Shown here: positions 54,077-62,497 of the stretch, one piece after another
Layout of the letters: the number at the start of each line of letters is the position of its first letter
Position numbering within the stretch: position 1 is the stretch's first letter
Translations under genes and position numbers: made by a program
The notes under the pieces: generated by a model
The model's database searches: none
Told to the model about the DNA's origin: nothing
Seen by the model: the letters and a program-made list of their open reading frames with translations, nothing else
NCBI RefSeq assembly: GCF_900156685.1
Contig: NZ_FTOJ01000003.1
Span: 124,001 to 188,000 of the forward strand
Reading direction: 5' to 3'
DNA length: 64,000 bases
Origin: Chryseobacterium piscicola
GTDB taxonomy: Bacteria > Bacteroidota > Bacteroidia > Flavobacteriales > Weeksellaceae

Positions 54077-54934
54077 TTAAATAACCATTTTATCGATTGG
54101 AATTATCAAAATATCTTGCGCTCCGTTTAGTTTTAATTCGTCAATGACATCCCAAAAGCGTTCTTCGTCAATAACAGAATGAATACTGCTCCATCCTTCT
54201 TCAGCGAGGGGAATTACTGTAGGACTTTTTAAAACAGGTAGCACATTGGAGATTTCTGAAATCTTATCATTAGGAACATTCATCAGAATATATTTTGAAT
54301 TTTTTGCCTTCAAAACTGCTTTAATTCTGAATAATAATTTGTCTAAAATTTCTTCCTGCAATGTATTCAGATTGATGTTTTTTGCTAAAACAGCTTCGGA
54401 TTTTAAAAGGGTAACGGTTTCTCGCAATCCATTTTTAAATAAAGTACTTCCTGAACTCACAATATCGCAGATTCCGTCTGCTAATCCTATGTTTGGAGCA
54501 ATTTCTACAGAACCTGAAATCACGTGAATATCTGCCTGAATATTATTTTCGCGTAAATATTTTTTTAATGTATTGGGATAAGATGTAGCTATCTTTTTTC
54601 CTTGAAAATATTGGGGTTGGTCTGTATCAATATCTTTAGGAATGGCTAAGGAGACACGGCATTTGGAAAAGCCTAGTTTCTGTACAATCTCGTTTTGTTT
54701 TTGTTTTTCAGCGAGAAGATTTTCACCAACAATAGCAATGTCAACTACTCCATCTTCCAGATATTGTGGAATGTCTGAGTTTCTAAGGTACATAATTTCC
54801 AAAGGAAAATTATCTACCAAAACCTTAAGTTGGTCTTTGCCGTTGTTTACAGATATACCACAATCCTTGAGGAGCTGAAGAGATTCTTCGTATAAACGCC
54901 CGTTTTTCTGAATAGCAATTTTTAATTTACTCAT
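54077..54934 (-). CDS. hisG: ATP phosphoribosyltransferase (long form)
   Basis: 285 residues. First enzyme of histidine synthesis, joining ATP and PRPP, and the target of histidine feedback. LKIAIQKNGRLYEESLQLL opens the periplasmic-binding-like catalytic domain; ATSYPNTLKKYL and DIVSSGSTLFKNGLRE carry the PRPP-site turn. The C-terminal about 75 residues (VPNDKISEISNVLPVL, then IPLAEEGWSSIHSVI) form the ACT-like regulatory domain, so this is the long, HisZ-independent type. First gene behind the attenuator. Confidence 0.97.
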   Translation of the reverse strand: MSKLKIAIQKNGRLYEESLQLLKDCGISVNNGKDQLKVLVDNFPLEIMYLRNSDIPQYLEDGVVDIAIVGENLLAEKQKQNEIVQKLGFSKCRVSLAIPKDIDTDQPQYFQGKKIATSYPNTLKKYLRENNIQADIHVISGSVEIAPNIGLADGICDIVSSGSTLFKNGLRETVTLLKSEAVLAKNINLNTLQEEILDKLLFRIKAVLKAKNSKYILMNVPNDKISEISNVLPVLKSPTVIPLAEEGWSSIHSVIDEERFWDVIDELKLNGAQDILIIPIDKMVI

Positions 54935-54999
54935 TACTTTAAAAGATTTTGTCTGAGTAAATAAAGGTGATTAATGAGATTTCACAGAATTGTGGAAAT

Positions 55000-55031
55000 A
55001 AAAAAAACCGTCTTATACTCAGACGGTTTTT
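55000..55031 (-). terminator. Attenuator terminator of the his operon
   Basis: On the reverse strand AAAACCGTCT / AGACGGTTTT with a loop around GAGTAT and a T-run. It lies between the leader peptide and hisG, 66 bp before the hisG start. The segment CCGTCTGAG in its 5' half can pair instead with CTCAG and GCGG upstream (antiterminator). Confidence 0.85.
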
Positions 55032-55076
55032 AATTTATTTTTATGAATTCAACACAAAATATCAATCACTTCCGCC

Positions 55077-55124
55077 TTAGCTGAGATGATGATAATGATG
55101 AAGTGTTGAGAAATTCGGTTTCAT
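55077..55124 (-). CDS. hisL: His leader peptide
   Basis: A 15-codon reading frame on the reverse strand reads MKPNFSTLHHYHHLS, with four His in five codons (HHYHH) and a TAA stop. It lies 20 bp after a well-formed promoter and just ahead of a terminator and hisG. This is the classic content of a histidine attenuation peptide: ribosomes that stall at the His codons leave CTCAG and GCGG free to pair with CCGTCTGAG and break the terminator. The peptide itself needs no function. No ordinary gene caller would find it because of its length. Confidence 0.85.
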   Translation of the reverse strand: MKPNFSTLHHYHHLS

Positions 55125-55143
55125 TTTTTTGAATATTGTGATG

Positions 55144-55173
55144 CAAATATATAACTTATTTTTAAACTTCCAA
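55144..55173 (-). promoter_or_regulatory. Promoter of the his operon
   Basis: On the reverse strand TTG (55171-55173), a 19-bp spacer and TATATTTG (55144-55151), a textbook match to the Bacteroidetes promoter. It precedes the leader peptide start by 19 bp. Confidence 0.8.
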
Positions 55174-55178
55174 GAAAT

Positions 55179-56279
55179 TTATAAAATAATTTTTTGATAA
55201 AGATTCATCAGCTCATTCGCAATAGGTTCATCATTGAACTTTTGTACAAACTCAAAACCCTTTTCTGCACGGCGTTTTCTTTCAGATTCGCTGTTCCATA
55301 GAAATTTTATTTTTGATTTTAAATCTAAATAATTTTTTGGGTCTATGTAAACAGAATCTTTACCTCCGGCTTCTGGGAGGCAACTTGTGTTGCTTGTAAT
55401 TGTAACGGTTTTTGAAAACAATGCTTCAATAACAGGGATTCCGAAGCCTTCAAAAAGACTTGGGTAGACAAAAATATCTGCAAGCTTGTAAATCACAGCC
55501 AGTTCATCCATGGAAACGCCTTCCAGAAAATGAATTTGCTTTTCTATTTTATTTTTTTGAGTATAATTTTTTATTTTTTTGAAATATTTTGTTTTTCTTC
55601 CAACAACAACCAAAGGAATATTGGTTTCATCGATAGCTTTTATAATATTTAAGAGGTTTTTGCGTTCTTCAATTGTTCCTACATTTAAGATAAATCGTTC
55701 TGGTAAATTGAATTTTTGTTTGGTTTTATGAATGAATTCTTGAGCCTGATTTTCTTTAAAAGCTTGATGACAACCTTGGTAAATAACTTCTATTTTACTT
55801 TCAGGAACTTTTAAATAATTAACAATATCTCGCTTGGTTTGTTCTGAAATGGCAATTATTTTATCCGCAGATTCGGCTGCTTTTTTAAATTTCCAAAAGT
55901 GAATTTTTCTATCAAAAAATGAGTAATATTGGGGATATCGCATGAAAATTAAATCATGAATTGTAACTATTTTTTTGATCGGATTTTTATTCCATCTTAA
56001 AGGTAATTCACCAGATAATCCGTGGAATATATCTGCGTTTTCAGCTTGTGCATCTTTACCCATTTTAAGTTGACGGGAAAATTTTCCTTTTGAAGATTCT
56101 ATAAAGTGAACATTTTTTTGTTCCAAGATTTCACTTCCTCTTTCGGACTTATTTTTGTTGAGTAAAAAGAATTCATTTTCCGGAAAATATTGAGATAAAA
56201 TTCTTACCAAATCACGGGAATAGTTGCCTAAACCTGAAGTATTGTGAAAGAAACGTTTGGCATCAAATGCTATCTTCAT
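55179..56279 (-). CDS. Glycosyltransferase family 4
   Basis: 366 residues. GT-B fold: N-terminal acceptor domain beginning MKIAFDAKRFFHNTSGLGNY, and a donor domain with LNVGTIEERKNLLNIIKA, VYPSLFEGFGIPVIEALF (the E-x7-E type motif of GT4) and ITSNTSCLPEAGGKDSVYID. Probably transfers a nucleotide sugar to a lipid or polysaccharide acceptor. It overlaps the GT32 gene by 17 bp, so the pair likely acts in the same surface glycan, acceptor unknown. Confidence 0.9.
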   Translation of the reverse strand: MKIAFDAKRFFHNTSGLGNYSRDLVRILSQYFPENEFFLLNKNKSERGSEILEQKNVHFIESSKGKFSRQLKMGKDAQAENADIFHGLSGELPLRWNKNPIKKIVTIHDLIFMRYPQYYSFFDRKIHFWKFKKAAESADKIIAISEQTKRDIVNYLKVPESKIEVIYQGCHQAFKENQAQEFIHKTKQKFNLPERFILNVGTIEERKNLLNIIKAIDETNIPLVVVGRKTKYFKKIKNYTQKNKIEKQIHFLEGVSMDELAVIYKLADIFVYPSLFEGFGIPVIEALFSKTVTITSNTSCLPEAGGKDSVYIDPKNYLDLKSKIKFLWNSESERKRRAEKGFEFVQKFNDEPIANELMNLYQKIIL

Positions 56280-56937
56280 TCTCGGGTTTTATAATATTTT
56301 GTGTGAGTTGCTTCCTCTTCCAGTGTTCAGATTTATCACTGTAAAGAAAAAATTTGCCCATTTTATATTTAAATTGCATTTTATTGTCATAATGTGGCGC
56401 TAAAAAACGGTGAGGAATATTGGGGTTTTCTGCGAGACATTGTTTTATGGAGTCTGTATAAACTGTAGGACCTGTGGTCTTATGAACGTTGTGAGGATGC
56501 GGATTGTTTTTGATATTATCCAGAATATTCTCTAATGTTTTTTGTAAAAATGGGTGTCCGGCTTGGTAAACCAGACCCCATTGTACATAATATGTTGGCG
56601 GAATTTCATCCGTAACTAAAGCAACGTCGTTTTCACGAATGAAGTCTCGCAAAGGGCTATTAATTCCACTATCTATATCCAGATAAACGCCGCCTTTTTT
56701 GTATAAAATGGCATATCTGAAAAAATCTGCTTTAGCAGCTCCGATGGTTAATCTATTATAAGCTTTAAAATATTCAGGAGGAAACTCATCCTTAAAAAAC
56801 GACTGGATTTTCTCGTCATCATAAAAATGATATTGATATTCAGGGTTTTTTTTGAGCATTCTTTTAATGTAAAACTTCGTAATCCAAGGAAGTTTATGGG
56901 TTTTAAAAGTTTGAAATATTTGCTTGGGAATTGCCAT
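56263..56937 (-). CDS. Glycosyltransferase family 32 (DXD)
   Basis: 224 residues. The start PKQIFQTFKTHKLP, the middle AAKADFFRYAILYKKGG and the DXD motif in VYLDIDSGIN are those of GT32 (Och1-like capsular sugar transferases). The remaining C-terminal part (FLAPHYDNKMQFKY onward) is less conserved. It follows dapD by 10 bp and overlaps the GT4 gene. Donor and acceptor cannot be told from sequence. Confidence 0.87.
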   Translation of the reverse strand: MAIPKQIFQTFKTHKLPWITKFYIKRMLKKNPEYQYHFYDDEKIQSFFKDEFPPEYFKAYNRLTIGAAKADFFRYAILYKKGGVYLDIDSGINSPLRDFIRENDVALVTDEIPPTYYVQWGLVYQAGHPFLQKTLENILDNIKNNPHPHNVHKTTGPTVYTDSIKQCLAENPNIPHRFLAPHYDNKMQFKYKMGKFFLYSDKSEHWKRKQLTQNIIKPENEDSI

Positions 56938-56947
56938 CGTAGAATCT

Positions 56948-57760
56948 TTATACTGCTACATTATTTTCTCTCAAAGCATCATTAAGAGATGTTTTTTTAT
57001 CTGTAGATTCTTTTCTCTGCCCAATAATCAAAGCACAAGGTACCTGATATTCTCCGGCAGGAAATTGTTTGGTATAACTTCCCGGAATTACAACTGAACG
57101 AGCAGGAACTCTACCTTTAATTTCGATTGGTGTTTCTCCGGTAACATCAATAATCTTTGTAGAAGCTGTTAAAACTACATTGGCTCCCAATACTGCTTCT
57201 CTTTCAACATGAACACCCTCTACAACGATGCATCTAGAACCTATAAAACAGTCATCTTCAATAATTACAGGTGCGGCCTGAAGAGGTTCTAATACTCCTC
57301 CAATACCAACGCCACCACTTAGGTGAACATTTTTACCAATTTGCGCACAACTTCCAACTGTTGCCCAGGTATCAACCATTGTTCCTGAATCTACATAAGC
57401 CCCGATGTTGACGTAAGAAGGCATTAAAATTACGCCAGGTGCAATATACGCTCCTTCTCTTGCAATGGCATGTGGAACAACCCTCACTCCTTTTTCAGCA
57501 TAGTTTCTCTTCAAAGGCATTTTATCATGAAACTCAAATGGCCCTACTTCAATAGTTTCCATCTTTTGAATAGGAAAATACATTACAATGGCTTTTTTTA
57601 CCCACTCATTTACCTGCCATCCGTTTTCTTTAGGTTCTGCGGTACGAAGTTCACCCTTGTCTACCAAAGAAATCACTTCTCTGATGGCTTTTTGGCTGTC
57701 TTCGTTTTGTAATAAATCTCTGTTTTCCCAGATGTTTTCGATAGTTTGTTGTAATGACAT
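56948..57760 (-). CDS. dapD: 2,3,4,5-tetrahydropyridine-2,6-dicarboxylate N-succinyltransferase
   Basis: 270 residues. Trimeric left-handed beta-helix enzyme of lysine/meso-diaminopimelate synthesis. N-terminal helices (LQQTIENIWENRDLLQ) are followed by hexapeptide repeats from about 105 (GAYIAPGVILMPSYVNIGAY, DSGTMVDTWATVGSCAQIGK, NVHLSGGVGIGGVLEPLQ, then ciinclusive EDDCFIGSRCIVVEGVHV). C-terminus ends KTSLNDALRENNVAV. A TATCTTTG box lies at 57792-57799. The two glycosyltransferases downstream are close enough to share the transcript. Confidence 0.96.
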   Translation of the reverse strand: MSLQQTIENIWENRDLLQNEDSQKAIREVISLVDKGELRTAEPKENGWQVNEWVKKAIVMYFPIQKMETIEVGPFEFHDKMPLKRNYAEKGVRVVPHAIAREGAYIAPGVILMPSYVNIGAYVDSGTMVDTWATVGSCAQIGKNVHLSGGVGIGGVLEPLQAAPVIIEDDCFIGSRCIVVEGVHVEREAVLGANVVLTASTKIIDVTGETPIEIKGRVPARSVVIPGSYTKQFPAGEYQVPCALIIGQRKESTDKKTSLNDALRENNVAV

Positions 57761-57791
57761 TTTTATTTGAATTTTATTAAAATAGTGACTT

Positions 57792-57799
57792 CAAAGATA
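57792..57799 (-). promoter_or_regulatory. Minus-7 box TATCTTTG of dapD
   Basis: Reverse-strand TATCTTTG 31 bases before ATG 57760. Confidence 0.5.
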
Positions 57800-57858
57800 C
57801 AAAAGTTTTTAAGCTAAATTGGGGTTAAATTGAAGATTAAGTAGAGAGATTATAGCAA

Positions 57859-58404
57859 TTATAAAACTCTCTGCGCGTGTAGGAAAGCTTTGTTCCAGTA
57901 TTTTTCGTTTAAAGAAGATATGATAACTCCCTTTGAAGTTGATGCGTGAAGAAATTTTATTTCGCCGTTGTTTTCTATGGAATGAATAATCCCAACATGT
58001 GAAACCTTGTTTCCTCCTGCTGTTGCAAAAAATAACAAGTCGCCGGGTTGGGTATCAGCAATATTAATTTTTTTTCCAAATTCTGCTTGATCTGCGGATC
58101 TTCTTGGTAATTTGAGATTGTTTTCTCCAAAAACTTTGGTTATAAGTCCCGAACAATCAAATCCTTCAGCGGTATTTCCTGCAAATTTGTAGGGAGTGCC
58201 TAAATATTTTTCGGCATCATTTAAAATTCGTTTTGCTACCGAACCAGCTTTCCCGTTAAAATCAGAATCTAGCGATCGTAAATTTTCGTTTTTAACTTTG
58301 GATTTTGTATTTGAGGTTGCTGGTTTGGAGCTTCCGCAAGAAATTGTTGCGATGCAGACTACAAAAAAAAGAATGATTATTTTTACAGAAAAGTTCAGTT
58401 TCAT
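57859..58404 (-). CDS. NlpC/P60 (C40) cell-wall peptidase lipoprotein
   Basis: 181 residues from ATG 58404; a TTG five codons earlier is a weaker candidate. N-terminal hydrophobic helix ending ATISCGSSK suggests a lipoprotein processed at Cys23, followed by a Ser/Lys linker. The NlpC/P60 domain has catalytic Cys84 in GFDCSGLI, the His in KVSHVGIIHS and the third residue in KFLHASTSKGV. Such enzymes cut the D-Glu/meso-DAP bond of peptidoglycan peptides. A TATCTTTG box precedes it. Monocistronic. Confidence 0.88.
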   Translation of the reverse strand: MKLNFSVKIIILFFVVCIATISCGSSKPATSNTKSKVKNENLRSLDSDFNGKAGSVAKRILNDAEKYLGTPYKFAGNTAEGFDCSGLITKVFGENNLKLPRRSADQAEFGKKINIADTQPGDLLFFATAGGNKVSHVGIIHSIENNGEIKFLHASTSKGVIISSLNEKYWNKAFLHAQRVL

Positions 58405-58427
58405 TATGGATTTTATCAAAGACTTTT

Positions 58428-58435
58428 CAAAGATA
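58428..58435 (-). promoter_or_regulatory. Minus-7 box TATCTTTG of the C40 peptidase gene
   Basis: Reverse-strand TATCTTTG 23 bases before ATG 58404. Confidence 0.5.
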
Positions 58436-58774
58436 ATAATTTGTTTTTGTGAAAAATAAAAATGTAAGCGTAAAAACTTAGATATGGCGGAAAAAATGGT
58501 TCACATTTTTTTATCTTCATGTGTTTTTACAGCTTTAAAGTATAATGTATTTTTAACCTCAAAATAGTTTAATTATAATACTGTATTCGGCAATTTTTTA
58601 TTAAAAATATTTTGTATCTCTTTACAAATTTTGAAGTTTATACTGTGTACGCAGCATTTATTTTGAGTATTTTATAGAAATAGAAATTTAAATTATTTGT
58701 TTGCCAATGCATTAAATTAAGCATTATGTTTACTAATATTCAAATTTTACATCTTGTTTTTTCAAAATTAGTTT
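58436..58774. other. AT-rich intergenic region
   Basis: About 340 bases between the C40 peptidase and the small-gene cluster. No ORF, clear hairpin terminator or repeat is supported. Confidence 0.5.
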
Positions 58775-59203
58775 TTATGCAAAGTAAGTAGCGTCTGAAA
58801 GTGAATTCAGTACGTGTAATAATTTTCTGAATTCATTAGAATATTTCGTGAAAGTAGAATCTCCTGTTTTTTCGGGAAATTCTTCATATCCGGAAAAACA
58901 ATAGTGTTTTTGCTCATTATTTATTTTCATCTCCAGCTCCCATTCTGTCCCTTCAAAAATTGGGTTGTTATCATAATTTTCTTTCCAATCTTTTATGCCT
59001 ATTTCTTCCAGAGTAGTAATTAATTTTTGTTCATTGTTTTGAGCAAAATTTTTATCTGATTTTTGTAGTATTTCTTTGAAATATCCGAAGTATTCACTGA
59101 TGTAAACTAATCCTTTATCAATGATAAGTTCAGCACTTTTGCCATGGGCATTTCCCAAAAAGAAACGCAGAAAATCTATTTTTTCTATAGGAGTATGAAA
59201 CAT
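58775..59203 (-). CDS. Hypothetical protein, last gene of a small-gene cluster
   Basis: 142 residues if started at ATG 59203 (MFHTPIEKIDFLRFFLG), which fits better than the longer ORF from 59284 because that adds a hydrophobic, poorly coding prefix. No signal peptide; the middle has alternating strands (SAELIIDKGLVYISEYFGYF) and GIKDWKENYDNNPIFEGTEW then ELEMKINNEQKHYCFSGYEE, a compact alpha/beta look. I do not recognise the family; the W-E-L-E strand followed by a G-Y/F-P turn is reminiscent of small bacterial immunity or chaperone-like proteins, but that is only an impression. Same strand as three other small genes upstream. Confidence 0.5.
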   Translation of the reverse strand: MFHTPIEKIDFLRFFLGNAHGKSAELIIDKGLVYISEYFGYFKEILQKSDKNFAQNNEQKLITTLEEIGIKDWKENYDNNPIFEGTEWELEMKINNEQKHYCFSGYEEFPEKTGDSTFTKYSNEFRKLLHVLNSLSDATYFA

Positions 59204-59338
59204 TATTTTTTTTGAATTATTGTAGATTATTTGGAGTGGAAAAAAGAATTCACTATTTAGTATATATAAAGTATTGAAAAACAATGTTGAGTAATTGATG
59301 ACTGTCTCTTTTTATTGAAAATTTTATTTTATTAAAAA

Positions 59339-59674
59339 TTATATGAAAGAATCTATTTCTGTATTGTCTGTAATTTGATTTTTGTTTCTTCTGAACCGAT
59401 CGGTTGAAGAAAAACAGTGCCTGAATGATTTTACAAGCATCATGGTACACCAGGTTTTTATTTCAATTTTAGTATTATCAAAACTTTCCAATTCTCTCCA
59501 AATATTGGTAAATGTAATGAGCATCAATTCGTTTGCAAGTTTCTCCTCTCCCACGCATTGTAGGGCCATACCATACAGTTGGCTTCCGTATTCGGCATAC
59601 AATTCATCAAAAACTTCGCGGTTTTTGGTTTTTAGTAGGGAACAAAATTTACTTTTGTTTTCGGAAATACTCAT
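59339..59674 (-). CDS. Sigma-70 region 2-like small protein
   Basis: 111 residues. Residues about 8-90 resemble ECF sigma factor region 2: FCSLLKTKNREVFDELYAEY (2.1-like), GSQLYGMALQCVGEEKLANE, LMLITFTNIWRELESFDNTK (the 2.2-2.3 NIW core that binds RNA polymerase clamp) and IKTWCTMMLVKSFRHCF. There is no region 4, so it cannot recognise a minus-35 element alone. It could be a decoy, a split sigma partner or a repurposed helix bundle. It sits between other small genes of unknown function on the same strand. Confidence 0.6.
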   Translation of the reverse strand: MSISENKSKFCSLLKTKNREVFDELYAEYGSQLYGMALQCVGEEKLANELMLITFTNIWRELESFDNTKIEIKTWCTMMLVKSFRHCFSSTDRFRRNKNQITDNTEIDSFI

Positions 59675-59711
59675 TGTAAGTAATGTTTAAATTTCTAAAT
59701 AATTTATGATG

Positions 59712-59981
59712 TCAATCTGTATACTTACTGTCTTGATGAACACTTATTCTACCATCATAAAACTTGATAGAAATTTGTTTTGCCTCAGCAAAATTGATAG
59801 TATGAAACCCATCTTCTTTCGATTTATTATTTTCTGTAGACAATAAAATACTAAAAGGGTTGATCTGTAATTTTGAAATAACTCCTGATATGATGAGTTT
59901 TTTAGTGTATTTTACCGTTACTTTTTCAATGTTTTCCGACGGTTTTGTAAGTTCTTGTATTAGGAGATCATTTATTTCCAT
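59712..59981 (-). CDS. Small hypothetical protein (89 aa)
   Basis: MEINDLLIQELTKPSENIEK, then alternating short strands (VTVKYTKKLIISGVISKLQI, then FHTINFAEAKQISIKFYDG), no signal peptide, no membrane helix. Looks like a small all-beta or alpha/beta cytoplasmic protein. I do not recognise it. The start codon is ATG, 19 bp after the stop of the 77-residue gene upstream, and it is 37 bp before the sigma-like gene, so the cluster is probably one transcript. Confidence 0.5.
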   Translation of the reverse strand: MEINDLLIQELTKPSENIEKVTVKYTKKLIISGVISKLQINPFSILLSTENNKSKEDGFHTINFAEAKQISIKFYDGRISVHQDSKYTD

Positions 59982-60000
59982 GCTTGTTTTGGATTAAATT

Positions 60001-60234
60001 TTATTTTGCAGTTTCTTCTTTTCTAATGCTTACAATTTCATAATTATCTGAAGAAGAAAATTGTTTGCAGGTTTCGTCATTGCAAGATTGTGGATTTTTC
60101 AGAAAGTGATTTATATAATTCACACTTTCTTCTGTATTAGCAGGAGCAATCAAAATATGATAAAGTTTTAGTACAGATTCATCAGCAGACTTTACAGATT
60201 CATTTTTATGCTTTATAGATTCTTCAAATGTCAT
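60001..60234 (-). CDS. Small hypothetical protein (77 aa)
   Basis: MTFEESIKHKNESVKSADES, mostly helical and charged, with two Cys in SCNDETCKQF and a C-terminal SIRKEETAK. First gene of the four-gene cluster. No family recognised; the SVLKLYHILIAPANTEESVN segment suggests a helix-strand fold. A TAnnTTTG box was not found just upstream. Confidence 0.45.
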   Translation of the reverse strand: MTFEESIKHKNESVKSADESVLKLYHILIAPANTEESVNYINHFLKNPQSCNDETCKQFSSSDNYEIVSIRKEETAK

Positions 60235-60589
60235 AGTTTAAATTTATTAAAAATGAAATGTAAAATATTAAGTGTTTTTATACATTAAAGTAAATAATGA
60301 TTAAAACAAAAATTGGTAGCAAGATTTATAAAAAGATAATTTTTTAAGGATATCTGAAATTTGAAATACAATTACTCTGCCTTTCTGTTTAATAATAAAA
60401 ACTTTAGATACCACACTTTGTTTTAGGCGTTTTTTTGGCTAAGTATTTTAGATTGATGAAAACCAACAAATCTCAATATAGAGAATACAATCACATCTTC
60501 CGAGTCTATTTCTCTTTTTCAATTTCAAAGAACGAAAAAGTTGTGAGTAAATACAACTAGCGGCTAATTCTAAAAAGAAACAGTAAATT
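60235..60589. other. Divergent intergenic region
   Basis: About 355 AT-rich bases between the small-gene cluster and the histidine kinase. No ORF of normal size, terminator or repeat is convincing; the kinase promoter lies at its right end. Confidence 0.5.
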
Positions 60590-60621
60590 TTGATTTAAAA
60601 CTAAAATAAAATTTATTTTTG
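60590..60621 (+). promoter_or_regulatory. Promoter of the histidine kinase gene
   Basis: TTG at 60590-60592, 21 bp spacer, TATTTTTG at 60614-60621; ATG at 60641. Confidence 0.65.
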
Positions 60622-60640
60622 CATCTACAAAATCTCTTTT

Positions 60641-62488
60641 ATGCAAAACTTTACTGCCGAAAACATCTCGCACGAATCTTTGGTAACGTTATTTAGCAAA
60701 GCACCTGTAGCGATGTCTTTGGTAATGGGTGATACTTTTGTTATCAGTAACGCCAATCCGCAGATTTTAGAATTGTGGGGAAGAGATTCCTCAGTGATAG
60801 GGATGTCTCTATTTGAAGCTTTACCAGAAATAGAAGCTCAAGGTTTTCGTGAAATTTTTGACAAAGTATACAAAAGAGGAGAAATTTTCAATGGAAACAA
60901 GTGGTCTGTTTTTCTTCAGAAATATGGCAAATACGAAGAGCATTTTTTCAACTTTATTTATGCCCCAGTATACAGTGAAGAAAACATAATTGTAGGCGTA
61001 AGTATTGTAGGAACAGAAGTTACAGATCAAGTAATTTATGAACAAAAACTTAAAGAAAGTGAGTACAGATTTGAGGATCTCATTAAACAATCAGATTACT
61101 CTATTGCCATTTATTATTCAGAAGATCTTTTTATAGAATTAGCAAACGATCCCATGCTGAAAACTTGGGGTAAAGATAAATCTGTAATCGGGAAAAAACT
61201 AGAAGAAGCGCTTCCCGAATTGGAAGGTCAGCCTTTTATAGGAATTTTAAAAAATATCTTCAAAACCGGAGAAACTTACACTGCAAAAGAAGATCGCGTA
61301 GACCTTGTTGTAGACGGAAAACTACAGACATTTTATTTTAATTTTTCTTACAAGCCTCTGAAAAATGTTTCAGGTGAGGTATATGCAATTCACAATACTG
61401 CAGTAAATGTTACAGATCAAGTGACAGCGAGAAAAGTAATTCAGGAAAGCGAAATAAAGTTGCGTCAGCTTGCAGATTCTATGCCTCAATTTGTCTGGAC
61501 GAGTGATAAAGAAGGGAAAATTACTTACATGAATGATAATTGGTATCAGTACATGGGTTTTAGTAAAGATGAAGACTCCAATGAAGCGATACAAAGAATT
61601 ATAAGACCAGAAATTTATCCTCGAATCATGGAAATCTGGGAACAAAGTTTGAAAACCGGAAATCCTTTTGAAGTAGAATATGAATTTCAAGATCCAAAAA
61701 ATCCTGAAGTTTACCGATGGTTCTTAGGAAGAGCTGTTGCAAACACCAATCAAAATGGAGAAATCGTACAATGGACGGGTACTTTCACTGATATTGATGA
61801 TTTTAAACAGCTTCAAACTCAAAAAGACAATTTTCTCGGTATTGCTAGCCATGAACTTAAAACCCCTCTCACTAGCTTGAAATTGTATACTCAATTTATT
61901 GAGAGTAACCTTATGAAACTAGGCGATACAAAAAATGCTGATGTTGCAAAAAGGATGAACTCCCAAATCGATAAACTTTCAGAATTAATCAACGATTTGC
62001 TGGATGTTACCAAAATTCAAAAAGGAAATATTCAAATGAATGAATCTGAATTTAATTTTGATCAACTTATCGATGAAGTGATTGTAGAACAGCAAATGAG
62101 TGCAAGACACAAGATTATTCTTAGTTCAGATACCATTGGTAATGTCACTACAGACCGTCACAGAGTTTCGCAGGTAATGAGTAATCTCATAAGCAATGCA
62201 ATAAAATATTCGCCGAATGCAGATGAAATAATCGTTACAGTGGAAGTTCGTGATGGTATTATTAAATATTCTGTACGAGATTTCGGGATAGGAATACCAG
62301 AAGACAAACAACATAAAGTTTTTGAACAGTATTATCGTGTAAGTGGAAATAAAGAACATACCTTCCCAGGGCTTGGTTTGGGGCTATACATCTCGTCAGA
62401 AATCATCAAAAGAATGGGCGGGAAAATTTATGTACTTTCCACAGAAGGAAAAGGGTCTGAATTTTGCTTCGAAATACCAAACGTATAA
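60641..62488 (+). CDS. Soluble PAS-domain sensor histidine kinase
   Basis: 615 residues, no membrane segment, so a cytoplasmic sensor. Three PAS domains (about 10-125, 140-262 and 268-385; the first two are close repeats, ILELWGRDSSVIGMSLFEAL and MLKTWGKDKSVIGKKLEEAL, the third has MPQFVWTSDKEGKITYMNDN). HisKA follows with the phospho-acceptor His404 in IASHELKTPLTSLKLY and the HATPase N, G1 and G2 boxes (QVMSNLISNAIKYS, DFGIGIP, GLGLGLYISSEII). It should sense a ligand, redox state or light and phosphorylate the receiver encoded 9 bp downstream. Confidence 0.93.
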   Translation: MQNFTAENISHESLVTLFSKAPVAMSLVMGDTFVISNANPQILELWGRDSSVIGMSLFEALPEIEAQGFREIFDKVYKRGEIFNGNKWSVFLQKYGKYEEHFFNFIYAPVYSEENIIVGVSIVGTEVTDQVIYEQKLKESEYRFEDLIKQSDYSIAIYYSEDLFIELANDPMLKTWGKDKSVIGKKLEEALPELEGQPFIGILKNIFKTGETYTAKEDRVDLVVDGKLQTFYFNFSYKPLKNVSGEVYAIHNTAVNVTDQVTARKVIQESEIKLRQLADSMPQFVWTSDKEGKITYMNDNWYQYMGFSKDEDSNEAIQRIIRPEIYPRIMEIWEQSLKTGNPFEVEYEFQDPKNPEVYRWFLGRAVANTNQNGEIVQWTGTFTDIDDFKQLQTQKDNFLGIASHELKTPLTSLKLYTQFIESNLMKLGDTKNADVAKRMNSQIDKLSELINDLLDVTKIQKGNIQMNESEFNFDQLIDEVIVEQQMSARHKIILSSDTIGNVTTDRHRVSQVMSNLISNAIKYSPNADEIIVTVEVRDGIIKYSVRDFGIGIPEDKQHKVFEQYYRVSGNKEHTFPGLGLGLYISSEIIKRMGGKIYVLSTEGKGSEFCFEIPNV

Positions 62489-62497
62489 TTTTTAATT

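Noticed and set aside
59253..59450. 65-codon reverse ORF overlapping the sigma-like gene
   Set aside because: Different frame across the end of the region-2-like gene; composition rich in Tyr/Phe/Lys typical of a shadow.
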